A stretch of DNA of 53,136 bases from JAATFY01 sp049276515 (GCA_049276515.1 JBASWO010000111.1:1-53136), one strand, 5' to 3'; numbered from the stretch's first letter, positions 34,688-43,440 are shown. The notes: generated by a model not told the origin, from the sequence alone. Numbers and translations: made by a program.

Positions 34688-35283
34688 ACTTTTGATCTCT
34701 TTTTCTCAAGAGCCTGTTCGATACGCGCGTCAGGAATAATCCACATTAAGGCGACGACCAAATACGAGATCTGGGCAGTCCAATCAAAATAAAAAGCTGA
34801 AACAATGCCTGATAGATATAGAACAAGTGACATTTTCTCTTTGATATTTTTACCAACAGCACGCGCTAAAATGGATGTATCTCTCTCAGCACAAATAATC
34901 GTTGTCTGTAAAATCCAATAGGCCGCCGCTGCCATCAAAAGATTGCAGCCATAGAGTGCACTCGGCAGTGGCGCAAAATGGTTTTCCCCCATCCACCCCG
35001 TTGAAAAAGGTATGAGTGAAAGCCAGAAAAGCAAATGTAGATTGGCCCATAGAACGGTACCTGTAACATGATGGGCGGCATGCAGCATGTGATGATGATT
35101 ATTCCAATAAATGCCGACATAAAGAAAGCTCAAGATGTAGCCCAAAAACACAGGCCATAAAGGAGCGAGCGCCGCAAAATCAGCGCCATGCGGCACCTTC
35201 ATCTCTAAAACCATGATGGTAATGATGATGGCAATAACGCCATCACTGAAAGCCTCAAGTCTGCTTTTGCTCATTTGAACCAT
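34684..35283 (-). CDS. TMEM175-family putative potassium channel (DUF1211)
   Basis: The 199-residue protein starts with RLEAFSDGVIAIIIT, carrying the family-defining F-S-D motif in the first membrane helix. About six helices follow, with the HHH-containing loop YWNNHHHMLHA typical of bacterial members. Bacterial TMEM175 proteins are tetrameric K+-selective channels. The ATG at 35283 or that at 35274 could start it. It overlaps the downstream membrane-protein gene by four bases. Confidence 0.88.
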   Translation of the reverse strand: MVQMSKSRLEAFSDGVIAIIITIMVLEMKVPHGADFAALAPLWPVFLGYILSFLYVGIYWNNHHHMLHAAHHVTGTVLWANLHLLFWLSLIPFSTGWMGENHFAPLPSALYGCNLLMAAAAYWILQTTIICAERDTSILARAVGKNIKEKMSLVLYLSGIVSAFYFDWTAQISYLVVALMWIIPDARIEQALEKKRSKV

Positions 35284-35597
35284 GAAAAACCCGCCATGCT
35301 CTAAACTGAATTCAGGTTAGCATAGAAGGTGTTAGCAGTAAAAACAGCCCGAAAACAAAGCGATCATTGTATTTGCTGTGGAAACCTGTATGGTGCGCCC
35401 AGCTTTTTTACTACTCTTTGCTTTTGCTAACCGTCACTGACGGCGTGTCCTTCATAAGACACATATCTGATCTACCCTTGTTGTTGATCCGAAGCGTTTG
35501 ATTAAGAGTGACCACCGGACTTAGATCCGAGGGAAAGGGAGCTCTTGAAACGGTTACTTCATGATGAAGTAATCACAACGTAGACGAGGAGACGACA
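35284..35597 (+). promoter_or_regulatory. Long gene-free leader region upstream of the cold-shock gene
   Basis: The 314-base region between the divergent TMEM175 and cold-shock genes holds no gene but much symmetry. The palindrome CCGTCA-C-TGACGG lies at 35431-35443, GTGTC/GACAC arms at about 35445-35462, and a hairpin TTACTTC-ATGAT-GAAGTAA at 35554-35572, just upstream of the ribosome site GAGGAGA. A structured 5' leader is typical of cspA-like mRNAs, where it senses cold; that function is inferred here. Confidence 0.5.
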
Positions 35598-35813
35598 ATG
35601 TCAGTAGGTACAGTTAAATGGTTTAATTCAACCAAAGGTTTCGGTTTCATTCAGCCTGAAGAAGGCGGCGGCGATGTGTTTGTTCACATCAGCGCAGTTG
35701 AACGCGCCGGCCTTACAACCCTGAACGAAGGTCAACGCGTAAGCTATGATCTCGCGACAAACAAGGGTAAAACATCTGCAGCAAATCTGCAGGTCCTTGA
35801 TAAAGCCGCTTAA
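35598..35813 (+). CDS. CspA-family cold-shock protein
   Basis: The 71-residue protein is a single cold-shock domain with RNP1 KGFGFI (about 13-18) and RNP2 VFVHIS (about 27-32). It binds single-stranded RNA and DNA as a chaperone. The GAGGAGA ribosome site lies 8 bases before the ATG. The next gene encodes a DEAD-box RNA helicase, a natural partner in unwinding RNA at low temperature. Several Csp paralogues usually exist in one genome, so a gene symbol is not given. Confidence 0.95.
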   Translation: MSVGTVKWFNSTKGFGFIQPEEGGGDVFVHISAVERAGLTTLNEGQRVSYDLATNKGKTSAANLQVLDKAA

Positions 35814-35850
35814 AAACTAAACGTTTTTAATCCTTTTTCATTTTTTGAGT

Positions 35851-35885
35851 AGCGGGCTATGGCTTAACGCCATAGCGCCGCTTGC
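35851..35885 (+). promoter_or_regulatory. Strong hairpin between the cold-shock and helicase genes
   Basis: AGCGG-GCTATGGC pairs with GCCATAGC-G-CCGCT around a TTAAC loop, a 13-base stem with a single bulged G. It is not followed by a T-run, and it ends only about 18 bases before the helicase ATG. It may act as an RNA-processing or autoregulation element, or as a partial terminator between the two genes. Confidence 0.55.
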
Positions 35886-35902
35886 TCGCTTACAGGTATG
35901 CT

Positions 35903-37603
35903 ATGGATAATTTCTTATCGCTCAACCTGCCACAGCCATTGATGCTGGCACTTGAGAAACTTAAATTCAATACACCCACGCCTATTCAGGCGCAGTCCAT
36001 CCCGGCCGCGCTGGAAGGCAAAGATATTCTGGGTACCGCTCAAACAGGTACCGGCAAAACAGGTGCGTTTGGCATTCCCCTTGTTGCCAAACTGATGATC
36101 AACCCGCATGGCAGCGCTCTGGTTATGACACCAACGCGCGAACTCGCCGTTCAGGTTATGGACACTTTGCAAAAGCTTTTGGGTCATCAAAGCCCCATTC
36201 GCACAGCTTTGCTGATCGGTGGAGCACCTATGTTCAAGCAATTGAACCAGTTGCGCTCACACCCTCGCCTCATTGTTGGCACACCTGGTCGTATCAATGA
36301 CCATCTGACGCGTAAGAGCCTCAACTTAAAAGACACGCATTTCCTGGTTTTGGATGAAACTGATCGTATGTTGGATATGGGCTTTAGTATCCAAATTGAA
36401 AAGATCGTCAAACATATGCCGCCAGAGCGTCAGACACTTCTCTTCTCGGCCACATTGCCGAAAGACATTGTTGTTCTTTCCAAGAAATATCTGCGTGATC
36501 CTTTGCGTGTTTCTGTTGGCTCAACAACAACACCTGTTGCCAACATCAAACAAGATGTCGTGCATACATCTGAAGAAGGTAAATATAAGCAATTGCTTGC
36601 CCAGCTGATTGAACGCGAAGGCTCGATCATTATCTTTACCAAAACCAAATATGGCTCGGAAAGAATGGCCAAGCGCTTACGTGCTGATGGTCATGAAGCC
36701 GATGCGCTGCATGGTGATTTGCGTCAAAATAAGCGTGACCGCGTTATCGCTAATTTCCGCGACAACAAATATCGTATTCTTGTGGCTACAGACATTGCAG
36801 CACGCGGTCTTGATATCCCGCATGTTCGGCACGTCATCAATTATGATTTGCCACAAGTGCCTGAAGATTACATCCATCGTATCGGCCGCACAGCGCGTGC
36901 TGGTGCTGAAGGACATGCTATCTGCTTTGTCACGCCAGCGGATCGCGGCAAATGGATGGCTATCAATCGTTTGATCAATCCTGACTATAAGCCTGAACCT
37001 CGCTCCTATAGCCCTGAGGCTAAGAGAGATGGCAGAGGACCAAAACGCTTTAAAAAGCATCGCGGCCCTGCAGGCTCACGTGATGAACGTGGTCATGGTC
37101 GCAGTGAATATCGTGGTGATCGCCCGCATAGAGGCGAACGCAGCGAACGCTCAGAAAGCTATAAAGGTGATCGTCCCTATCAAGCTGATCGCAAACCAGC
37201 TGGTGAACATCGTGAACGCCCCCAGGGTGAACGTAAGTCCCATGGTGAGCACAGTGAATATCGTGGTGATCGCCAACACAGAGGTGAGCGTACAGAACGT
37301 CCTGAAGGCCGTAAGCCGCAGGGCGAACGTAGCGAATATCGTGGTGACCGCCCCCATCGGGGTGAGCGCACAGAACGTCCGGAAGGTCGCAAGCCGCAGG
37401 GTGAGCGCAGCGAGTATCGCGGCGATCGTCCACACAGAGGTGAGCGCACCGAGCGTCCAGATGGCTTTAAGAGTGAGCATCGCGGCGATCGCCTGAAGCG
37501 TGACCAAGATGGCGAACGCCGTCCATTTGGTCCGAGCCGTGGCCCCAAAAAGCATTTTGGTGGCAAACGCAAAGCCTTTGGCCATAAGCCAAGAGCCGCT
37601 TAA
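35903..37603 (+). CDS. DEAD-box RNA helicase with Arg/Gly-rich repeat tail
   Basis: The 566-residue protein has the two RecA-like domains of DEAD-box helicases: Q motif region (TPTPIQAQSIP), Walker A AQTGTGKTG (about 46-54), PTRELA, TPGR, motif II at about 151-154, SAT (about 182-184), and IHRIGRTARAG. Motif II reads DETD instead of DEAD. A basic tail from about residue 380 contains several tandem repeats of GDRPHRGERTERPEGRKPQ type, probably RNA-binding. It should unwind structured RNA in ribosome assembly or decay. The start at 35903 has AGG upstream. It follows the cold-shock gene. Confidence 0.92.
   Translation: MDNFLSLNLPQPLMLALEKLKFNTPTPIQAQSIPAALEGKDILGTAQTGTGKTGAFGIPLVAKLMINPHGSALVMTPTRELAVQVMDTLQKLLGHQSPIRTALLIGGAPMFKQLNQLRSHPRLIVGTPGRINDHLTRKSLNLKDTHFLVLDETDRMLDMGFSIQIEKIVKHMPPERQTLLFSATLPKDIVVLSKKYLRDPLRVSVGSTTTPVANIKQDVVHTSEEGKYKQLLAQLIEREGSIIIFTKTKYGSERMAKRLRADGHEADALHGDLRQNKRDRVIANFRDNKYRILVATDIAARGLDIPHVRHVINYDLPQVPEDYIHRIGRTARAGAEGHAICFVTPADRGKWMAINRLINPDYKPEPRSYSPEAKRDGRGPKRFKKHRGPAGSRDERGHGRSEYRGDRPHRGERSERSESYKGDRPYQADRKPAGEHRERPQGERKSHGEHSEYRGDRQHRGERTERPEGRKPQGERSEYRGDRPHRGERTERPEGRKPQGERSEYRGDRPHRGERTERPDGFKSEHRGDRLKRDQDGERRPFGPSRGPKKHFGGKRKAFGHKPRAA
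37253..37465 (+). repeat. 78-base tandem repeat in the helicase tail
   Basis: Units begin at 37253, 37331 and 37409, exactly 78 bases (26 codons) apart; the last is incomplete. A shorter related unit starts at 37103. They encode SEYRGDRPHRGERTERPEG-type peptides. The high similarity suggests recent expansion. The repeats also cause long open frames on the other strand, which are not genes. Confidence 0.85.
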
Positions 37604-37637
37604 GTCCTTACGATCGAGCCGTTCAATTTAAAACGAC

Positions 37638-38867
37638 TTACACATCTTCTGTAAGAGGTGCTGCTTCTGCACGCTTTTTGCCGAGAAGTAAGATCGTAAG
37701 GCCCATAATCGCTGTTACAGCGAGAATAATAACAATGGGTAGACTGCCTCTCATATTGGCGGCGCTGACACCTGCTGAGATAAAGGATCCTAGTCCTAAT
37801 TGGATGAAGCCCAAGAGTGCCGAAGCACTCCCCACATTCTTTGTAAAAGGCGTAAGGGCTAAAGCTGCCGCATTTGGATAGGCAATGCCACCGCCACTTA
37901 GAAAAATATAAAATAAAACGGCCGTACCTATCAAATCGTACCAACCCAAAACGGTGCCGATCACAAAGGCTAAGCCTGAGAGAGTTTGAATGATCAGAAC
38001 GCGGAGAAAAAGCTGTTGGCTTGTAAATCTTTTCAGTAACCAAACATTCAACTGGCTGCCGCCAATAAAGCCTGTTGCCAGCAAAGCAAACAAACCACTG
38101 TAAGCTTCGGGACTTAATTGAAAGCCCTCCATGAAAATGATGGGTGATCCCGCTACATAAATAAAGAGTCCCGCAAACGAAAAGGATCCCGCTATCGCAT
38201 AGATGGAAAAGCGCGGATGTTTGAGGATCGCCCCATATTCTTTAATGATAGGCCAAGGTTTTAAAGAAATGCTTTTGTCTGGCTTATGCCCTTCAGGAAG
38301 CAAGAAAGTGGTCAATGAGAGGATAATAATAACGACAACCATCAGCATGATAAAAACAGCGCGCCATCCTGATAGATTGATGACGAGATTACCAATGCTT
38401 GGCGCCAACATTGGCGATACAGAAATGAATAAGATTAAACGTGAGATAATCCTGGCCGTATCTTTAGCCGGAAAGAAATCACGCACCATCGCAATCGACG
38501 CAATTTGTGCGACACATCCACCCAATCCTTGAATGAAGCGCATCAAAATTAAAGTGTTCATATCTTGTGCAAGCGCACATCCAACAGATGATAAAATAAA
38601 AACAGCTAATCCAGCCGTAAGTGGCTTTTTACGGCCATAGCGATCAAGTAAAGGGCCATAAAAAAGCTGCCCTGAAGCCAAGCCAATAAAATAAGCAGCC
38701 ACAGTGAGTGGTATCATCGCCGTTGAGACTGAAAAATCCTGAGCCACCTGTAAAAAAGCAGGCAAATACATGTCAATCGCAAAGGGACTAACAACACTGA
38801 GTGCGCCTAAAAGAGAAATAATAAAAAGGGGGGAGCGCTTATGCTTTACTTGCACAGTATTCGACAT
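37638..38867 (-). CDS. Bcr/CflA-family MFS drug exporter
   Basis: The 409-residue protein has twelve membrane helices. The Bcr/CflA features are SPFAIDMYLPAF in helix 1, the A motif GPLLDRYGRKKPL between helices 2 and 3, and QGLGGCVAQIASIAMVRDFFP. It should export toxic compounds or amino-acid derivatives by proton antiport. It is convergent with the helicase gene; the 34-base gap shows no clear terminator. The ATG at 38867 lacks a clear Shine-Dalgarno site. Confidence 0.88.
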   Translation of the reverse strand: MSNTVQVKHKRSPLFIISLLGALSVVSPFAIDMYLPAFLQVAQDFSVSTAMIPLTVAAYFIGLASGQLFYGPLLDRYGRKKPLTAGLAVFILSSVGCALAQDMNTLILMRFIQGLGGCVAQIASIAMVRDFFPAKDTARIISRLILFISVSPMLAPSIGNLVINLSGWRAVFIMLMVVVIIILSLTTFLLPEGHKPDKSISLKPWPIIKEYGAILKHPRFSIYAIAGSFSFAGLFIYVAGSPIIFMEGFQLSPEAYSGLFALLATGFIGGSQLNVWLLKRFTSQQLFLRVLIIQTLSGLAFVIGTVLGWYDLIGTAVLFYIFLSGGGIAYPNAAALALTPFTKNVGSASALLGFIQLGLGSFISAGVSAANMRGSLPIVIILAVTAIMGLTILLLGKKRAEAAPLTEDV

Positions 38868-38894
38868 GGGATTTTAATTTCTTTCGATGAATGA

Positions 38895-38924
38895 TTGACA
38901 CAGATCTCTTTTCTTTTATATAGT
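38895..38924 (+). promoter_or_regulatory. Sigma-70-like promoter of the DUF1428 gene
   Basis: A perfect TTGACA (38895-38900) is followed at 16 bases by TATATA and at 18 bases by TATAGT, either of which can serve as -10. The ATG at 38965 is about 40 bases downstream. It lies just upstream of the divergent MFS gene. Confidence 0.7.
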
Positions 38925-38964
38925 GATCGCTAAATAAATCAATATCAAAAGAACGAGGTGTACT

Positions 38965-39318
38965 ATGAGCTATGTCGATGGATTTGTCGCTGCCGTTCCA
39001 ACCGCAAACCGCGCAAAATATATTCAGCATTGCTCTGATGCTGGCAAAGTTTTTAAAGAGTTTGGTGCCCTCGAATATGTAGAATGTTGGGGTGATGACG
39101 TTCCAGAGGGTAAGCTCACTTCTTTCCCCATGGCTGTACAACGTAAAGATGATGAGACTGTGATTTTCTCTTGGGTTGTTTGGCCCTCAAAAGCCGTGCG
39201 CGATGAGGGTATGAAGAAAATTATGGATGACCCTCGCCTCAAGCCGGACGTCAACCCTATGCCCTTTGATGGCAAGCGCCTGATCTATGGGGGCTTTGAG
39301 CCCGTCGTCAAACTTTAA
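38965..39318 (+). CDS. DUF1428 family protein (YbaA-like)
   Basis: The 117-residue cytoplasmic protein matches the DUF1428 pattern: MSYVDGFVAAVPTANRAKY, the ALEYVECWGDDVPEGKLTSF segment, and the end PFDGKRLIYGGFEP. The fold is a ferredoxin-like alpha/beta (dimeric alpha-beta barrel) by family knowledge; the role is unknown. A strong promoter and ACGAGGTG ribosome site precede it. It is a single-gene unit, convergent with the AI-2E-type gene. Confidence 0.92.
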   Translation: MSYVDGFVAAVPTANRAKYIQHCSDAGKVFKEFGALEYVECWGDDVPEGKLTSFPMAVQRKDDETVIFSWVVWPSKAVRDEGMKKIMDDPRLKPDVNPMPFDGKRLIYGGFEPVVKL

Positions 39319-39339
39319 AACTGCTTGTAGCCGCTACCT

Positions 39340-40500
39340 TCAGCCCTCAATAAGATGACCGATGGGCTTAAGGCGTGTTGTGTGATCACAAATGATTTTA
39401 AAGATGGCCAACATCGGTGTGGCCAAGATGGCCCCTGCTACGCCCCACATCCAATACCAAAATATAAGCATGAGGATGACGAGTGTTGGATTAAGGGTAA
39501 AACGCTTTGAGACAATCAAAGGTGTAATGACCTCGCCTTCAAGCAAATGAATAAGGAAATAAAGTCCCGCTGGCAGAAAAGCCATAGGGACAGAGGCATT
39601 CGCTAGCATTCCAGCGACGACAAAAATACAGGCAGCTGTAATAGGCCCCAATACGGGAACATAATTTAGAAAGAAAGCAACTGTACCCCATAAAATAGCA
39701 TCCCCAACACCACAGAGATGCATAATAAGTGCTGTCGCGCAGCCAACGAAAAAATTGATGATGGTTATGGTCATCAAATACGCAGAAATATTCCGCTCGA
39801 CTTGATTAGAAATCTCAAAGGTTTTTTTCTTATCCTGAATGCGCGGAAGAATTTCTATAAATCGATGCAAAAAAGTGTCGCCCGATAAAAGCAGAAAGAA
39901 CAGAACCAAAAAAGTAACAAAAATCCCGCCGAGGACGACGCGCGTGCTGGTAAAAAGCCTATCGGAGAGCTTAGGCGTTGGTAGTGCGATCGCTACAGGC
40001 AAGACCTTCGTATCTTTGGGTGTGACAACATCTTTTGCGATTGTCACATTCTCAGCCGCATTGACGGTTTTTTGAATTGTAGCTACAGGACGCATGAGAA
40101 AATGTATGCGTTCTTGTAATTTTGGTAAGGCCGTGGGTAGTTTTTCTCCCCATTCCGCAACGGGACCAGAAAGAGCTTTACCTAAAACAACCATACCGCC
40201 AAGTAGCGCTATGATAATGAGTGCCGCTGCAATCGTACGCGGTATCCGGAATTTATGAAGAAAGCGCAAGACAGGGCGGAAGAGTAAATTGAGAAAGAGC
40301 GCTACACAAACTGGTAGAATGACTTCGCCCGCTACGTAACAGAGGGAGAGCATTGCCATGACGACAAGCGCTCCAGCAAAGAACACGAGCGTATCAAGAG
40401 GGCGCTTCTCAGGCGGCTTGACCAGAGGATCAAAGCTGGTTTTTTCATTTAATTCAGATGATTTTAAAATGACATCTTCAATATCAGTCAAACTACTCAT
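39340..40500 (-). CDS. AI-2E family transporter (PerM-like membrane protein)
   Basis: The 386-residue protein has about eight membrane helices with the family pattern: PVCVALFLNLLFRP, a large periplasmic loop, FFLLLSGDTFLHRFIEILPRI and the end ILWGTVAFFLNYVPVLGPI. Family members export signals or act as Na+/H+ antiporters; the substrate here is unknown. The start at 40500 is preferred because GGGGGATGG lies upstream; an ATG at 40530 lacks a ribosome site. No partner gene is obvious. Confidence 0.85.
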   Translation of the reverse strand: MSSLTDIEDVILKSSELNEKTSFDPLVKPPEKRPLDTLVFFAGALVVMAMLSLCYVAGEVILPVCVALFLNLLFRPVLRFLHKFRIPRTIAAALIIIALLGGMVVLGKALSGPVAEWGEKLPTALPKLQERIHFLMRPVATIQKTVNAAENVTIAKDVVTPKDTKVLPVAIALPTPKLSDRLFTSTRVVLGGIFVTFLVLFFLLLSGDTFLHRFIEILPRIQDKKKTFEISNQVERNISAYLMTITIINFFVGCATALIMHLCGVGDAILWGTVAFFLNYVPVLGPITAACIFVVAGMLANASVPMAFLPAGLYFLIHLLEGEVITPLIVSKRFTLNPTLVILMLIFWYWMWGVAGAILATPMLAIFKIICDHTTRLKPIGHLIEG

Positions 40501-40622
40501 TACCCATCCCCCAAAGGCGGCAAACGCCATAAGGAAAATGTGTCTTTAAGCGTATAAAATTACGATAAGTTTCCGAGCACGCGATATAAGGAGCCCTGCG
40601 TATTGGCTCTAGCGCACCAAAC

Positions 40623-41141
40623 TCATTGTTTTCCGTGAGTCTTATATGATTTTGCGCTTACGGAGATCTTGTCCATGAGGGCCAGCATAACGCCAGAGAA
40701 AATGAAGACGAGATGGATAACGACCATCCACTGAATTTCGCGATCCGCAATATCGCGCACATTCATAAAGACTTTCAGCAAATGGATACCAGAAATAGCA
40801 ACAATCGATGCAACTAATTTCAGCTTCAATGCCGAAAAATCAACGGTGCCCTGCCATTCAGGACGATCTTCGTGATCCGTAAAATTAAACTTGGATACAA
40901 AATTCTCATAACCTGAAAAAATCACGATCAACAAAAGATTGCCAGCGAGTGATAAATCAATCAGGGAGAGAATGCCAAGTACGGCCTTATCAGGCGTCAA
41001 CTCAGATAGATGAGCAAAGGTGTGTACCAACTCTATGACAAAGGTATAAAGCAGAATAAGGAGAGCGCCAACAAGACCTACATAAAAAGGCGCCATCAAC
41101 CAACGGCTGGCAAACAATCCTTTTTCAATAATCCGCTCCAT
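40623..41141 (-). CDS. UPF0114 membrane protein (YqhA-like)
   Basis: The 172-residue protein begins MERIIEKGLFASRWLMAPFY, matching the YqhA/UPF0114 family, and has four membrane helices with SLIDLSLAGNLLLIVIFSGYENF and a final FIFSGVMLALMDK. The function is unknown. The start at 41141 is chosen since GGTGGAG lies 6-7 bases upstream and the family starts with MER; earlier starts at 41165 or 41189 would add residues not seen in the family. Confidence 0.9.
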   Translation of the reverse strand: MERIIEKGLFASRWLMAPFYVGLVGALLILLYTFVIELVHTFAHLSELTPDKAVLGILSLIDLSLAGNLLLIVIFSGYENFVSKFNFTDHEDRPEWQGTVDFSALKLKLVASIVAISGIHLLKVFMNVRDIADREIQWMVVIHLVFIFSGVMLALMDKISVSAKSYKTHGKQ

Positions 41142-41222
41142 ATCCCACTCCACCTTTTGGTTCATTAAACTCTGATCATCATTACCCAATCACTTAAGAA
41201 AATACAGCAAAGAAAACACGGC

Positions 41223-42098
41223 TCATTTACTCAAGGGCTGAGGATGAAGATATGTTGGCGCTGCGCGCCAGAACATCCCGGGATATTTTTCATGTTTTCT
41301 CAAGATCATTTCAATAGAGTCCTTATTCTGTAGGTATTTGATCGCTCCACTGAGCATGCTGTTGAGGCTGTGCTCCCCCTTATTGACAGCTAGTACAATG
41401 GGAAAAACATAGAGAGGACTAATAGCTGCCGCTAACTCAATTTTGTCAGGATTGTTCTTCATAAAATCTTCTGCAACGGCTGGCTCAACAAAAGTAATAT
41501 CAGCCTTACCCGTAGCAACGCCTAAGAGAATGTCGCTGTAATCCATATCCACCACAGCTAAGGCCCCCGCATTAGGAAAATCCGTCTTTTTAATGAAGGC
41601 AGGAACGGTGCCATCCTGATAAGCGATTTTGACTTCAGGACGATTGACAGCCTCACGTGTTACAAATCGATGATCCCCAACTTTCACATAAGCATTAACT
41701 GGCACATATTGATAAGACTCGCTTAACTCAGCATGCGGCATCCAATTGGGGCGCGCATAAAGATTTGAGCAGACAGCATCGTAGCGGCCGCTTTGCAAAC
41801 CGGTCATGGCCGTACCAAAGGTGATTTCTTCAGCCCAGTCTATTTTGATATCAAGCGCAGATCCCAAAGCTTCCATGACATCATAAACCGTGCCTGATAA
41901 GGCGCCCGTGTTTGGATCTTTCTGCAACGCTAAGCCTACTGGCGCATAACCACAACGCAGTGTTTTTGTGCGCATCACGCGCTCAAAGGCAGTTTCTTGT
42001 GTAACAGCTGGAGCCAGTACATCGGACGTTGTTGTCACTCTTACTGTTATGTAAGCAGCGATAATGCTAACTAAAAGCGCAATGATGATGTTTTTCAT
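41223..42098 (-). CDS. Solute-binding protein family 3 (amino-acid-type) with N-terminal membrane anchor
   Basis: The 291-residue protein has a hydrophobic N-terminus (about 2-20, a signal sequence or anchor) and a family 3 solute-binding domain: LRCGYAPVGLALQKDPNTGALSG, then DYSDILLGVATGKADITFVEP. Family 3 members bind polar amino acids or opines for ABC import. No ABC permease or ATPase gene is adjacent, so it may work with a distant transporter or as a sensor protein. AGG precedes the ATG at 42098. Confidence 0.85.
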   Translation of the reverse strand: MKNIIIALLVSIIAAYITVRVTTTSDVLAPAVTQETAFERVMRTKTLRCGYAPVGLALQKDPNTGALSGTVYDVMEALGSALDIKIDWAEEITFGTAMTGLQSGRYDAVCSNLYARPNWMPHAELSESYQYVPVNAYVKVGDHRFVTREAVNRPEVKIAYQDGTVPAFIKKTDFPNAGALAVVDMDYSDILLGVATGKADITFVEPAVAEDFMKNNPDKIELAAAISPLYVFPIVLAVNKGEHSLNSMLSGAIKYLQNKDSIEMILRKHEKYPGMFWRAAPTYLHPQPLSK

Positions 42099-42125
42099 GA
42101 GCAATACCTATCTGTCCTAACTCTA

Positions 42126-42608
42126 TTAAGCCGCCTTGCCACGCACCGCTGCTTCGATCTGAGCAACATCGATTTTTCCCATAGGCAACATCGCTTGAAA
42201 CGCACGTTTTGCGACATCGCCACCCTGCGCCATAGCCTCTGTTAAGACACGCGGCGTAATTTGCCAGGAAATCCCCCACTTATCTTTGCACCAGCCACAA
42301 TGGCTCTCGGTGCCACCATTGCCAACAATCGCATTCCAATAAAGATCGGTTTCCTTTTGATCGTTGGTAGCTATCTGAAAAGAGAAAGCCTCGCTATGCT
42401 TGAACATGTCACCACCATTAAGACCAATGCATGCTATGCCACACACCGTGAAATCAACAGTGAGGACAGCGCCTGCTCTACCACCCGGAAAGTTGTCCGG
42501 CGCACGACAGATAGCACCAACAGAGCTGTCAGGAAATACGCTGGCATAAAATCGCGCAGCTTCTTCTGCATCATGATTGTACCAAAGGCAGATTGTATTT
42601 TTCTTCAT
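42126..42608 (-). CDS. VOC/PhnB-like protein (3-demethylubiquinone methyltransferase-like fold)
   Basis: The 160-residue protein has the PhnB-type glyoxalase fold: ICLWYNHDAEEAARFYASVFPDS, LTVDFTVCGIACIGLNGG, and CGWCKDKWGISWQITP, which is diagnostic for this family. The enzyme activity is uncertain despite the family's historic methyltransferase name. GGAGGAGG precedes the ATG at 42608. It lies 27 bases upstream of the solute-binding gene on the same strand and is divergent from carbonic anhydrase. Confidence 0.9.
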   Translation of the reverse strand: MKKNTICLWYNHDAEEAARFYASVFPDSSVGAICRAPDNFPGGRAGAVLTVDFTVCGIACIGLNGGDMFKHSEAFSFQIATNDQKETDLYWNAIVGNGGTESHCGWCKDKWGISWQITPRVLTEAMAQGGDVAKRAFQAMLPMGKIDVAQIEAAVRGKAA

Positions 42609-42758
42609 GATTATCCTCCTCCGATTATTGCCTGATGCCCAAGGCTGGCTCAATGTGGTTTCTTAGGTGTACCTCGAGCTGGCTCTCCACCACCATTTGT
42701 TGCGTATGAATAATGTTTAACTACACCGTCCAAGTCTATCAAAAAGGCAGGTTGTTTA

Positions 42759-42786
42759 TTGATAAGGATTATTTCACCTTTATAAT
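42759..42786 (+). promoter_or_regulatory. Sigma-70-like promoter of the carbonic anhydrase gene
   Basis: TTGATA (42759-42764) and a perfect TATAAT (42781-42786) are separated by 16 bases. The ATG at 42823 lies 36 bases downstream with GGAG before it. Confidence 0.7.
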
Positions 42787-42822
42787 ACGGTAAACAGCCA
42801 GCAAAAATAAAGTGGAGTAAAA

Positions 42823-43440
42823 ATGATTTCAAGCGCGGATACGGTTATTGAAGAGCTGATTGCTGGCAACAAACGGTTTTTGGCTAGCCAGTCCGTAAAA
42901 TCTACCGGATCTTCTTTGAAAAGACTTAAGAATTTTGCAGAAAAAGGGCAGTTTCCGAAGGCGATTATTCTATGCTGTTCCGACTCTCGCGCTCCTGTCG
43001 AAACGATATTTGATCAAGACATAGGCGATCTGTTTGTTATTCGCGTTGCGGGCAATATCATAGCACCATCATTGGTCGGCAGCGTCGAGTTTGCTGCCAG
43101 CACCTTTGGAACCGGTCTTGTCATGGTTATGGGGCACACGCAATGTGGGGCGATAGAGGCTACGCTTGAGCACATCAATAATGCCAAGGCCATTCCTTCT
43201 GAGAATATTCACGACATTGTGAGTCGTATCAAACCGCACATTTTTTCGATTACAAAAATACCCGACCTGACGCCCCAAGAGAGATCGAACAGAGCCGTGG
43301 AAGCCAACGTGTTGGCATCGGTCAATCAACTTTCTCACTCTAGCCGAATAGTCGAAAGCTTAGTCATAGAAGGCAAAATAAAAATCGTCGGCGCGGTCCT
43401 CAATTTATCTACCGGGCAAGTGAAGCTTCTGCAGGATTAA
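42823..43440 (+). CDS. Beta-class carbonic anhydrase
   Basis: The 205-residue cytoplasmic enzyme interconverts CO2 and bicarbonate. Zinc ligands of the beta class are visible: Cys52 in CCSDSR with the Asp54/Arg56 pair, His105 and Cys108 in MGHTQCGA. FVIRVAGNI is also typical. The length fits the family. It has its own promoter and GGAG ribosome site and is divergent from the VOC gene. Confidence 0.95.
   Translation: MISSADTVIEELIAGNKRFLASQSVKSTGSSLKRLKNFAEKGQFPKAIILCCSDSRAPVETIFDQDIGDLFVIRVAGNIIAPSLVGSVEFAASTFGTGLVMVMGHTQCGAIEATLEHINNAKAIPSENIHDIVSRIKPHIFSITKIPDLTPQERSNRAVEANVLASVNQLSHSSRIVESLVIEGKIKIVGAVLNLSTGQVKLLQD

Noticed and set aside
37050..37585. Several long open frames on both strands over the helicase tail
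   Set aside because: They are caused by the 78-base Arg/Gly-rich repeats of the helicase and encode low-complexity peptides; the sense frame has the conserved helicase domains.
38839..39141. Leftward open frame near the DUF1428 gene
   Set aside because: It covers the TTGACA/TATAGT promoter and part of the DUF1428 gene on the opposite strand; no motif or ribosome site supports it.
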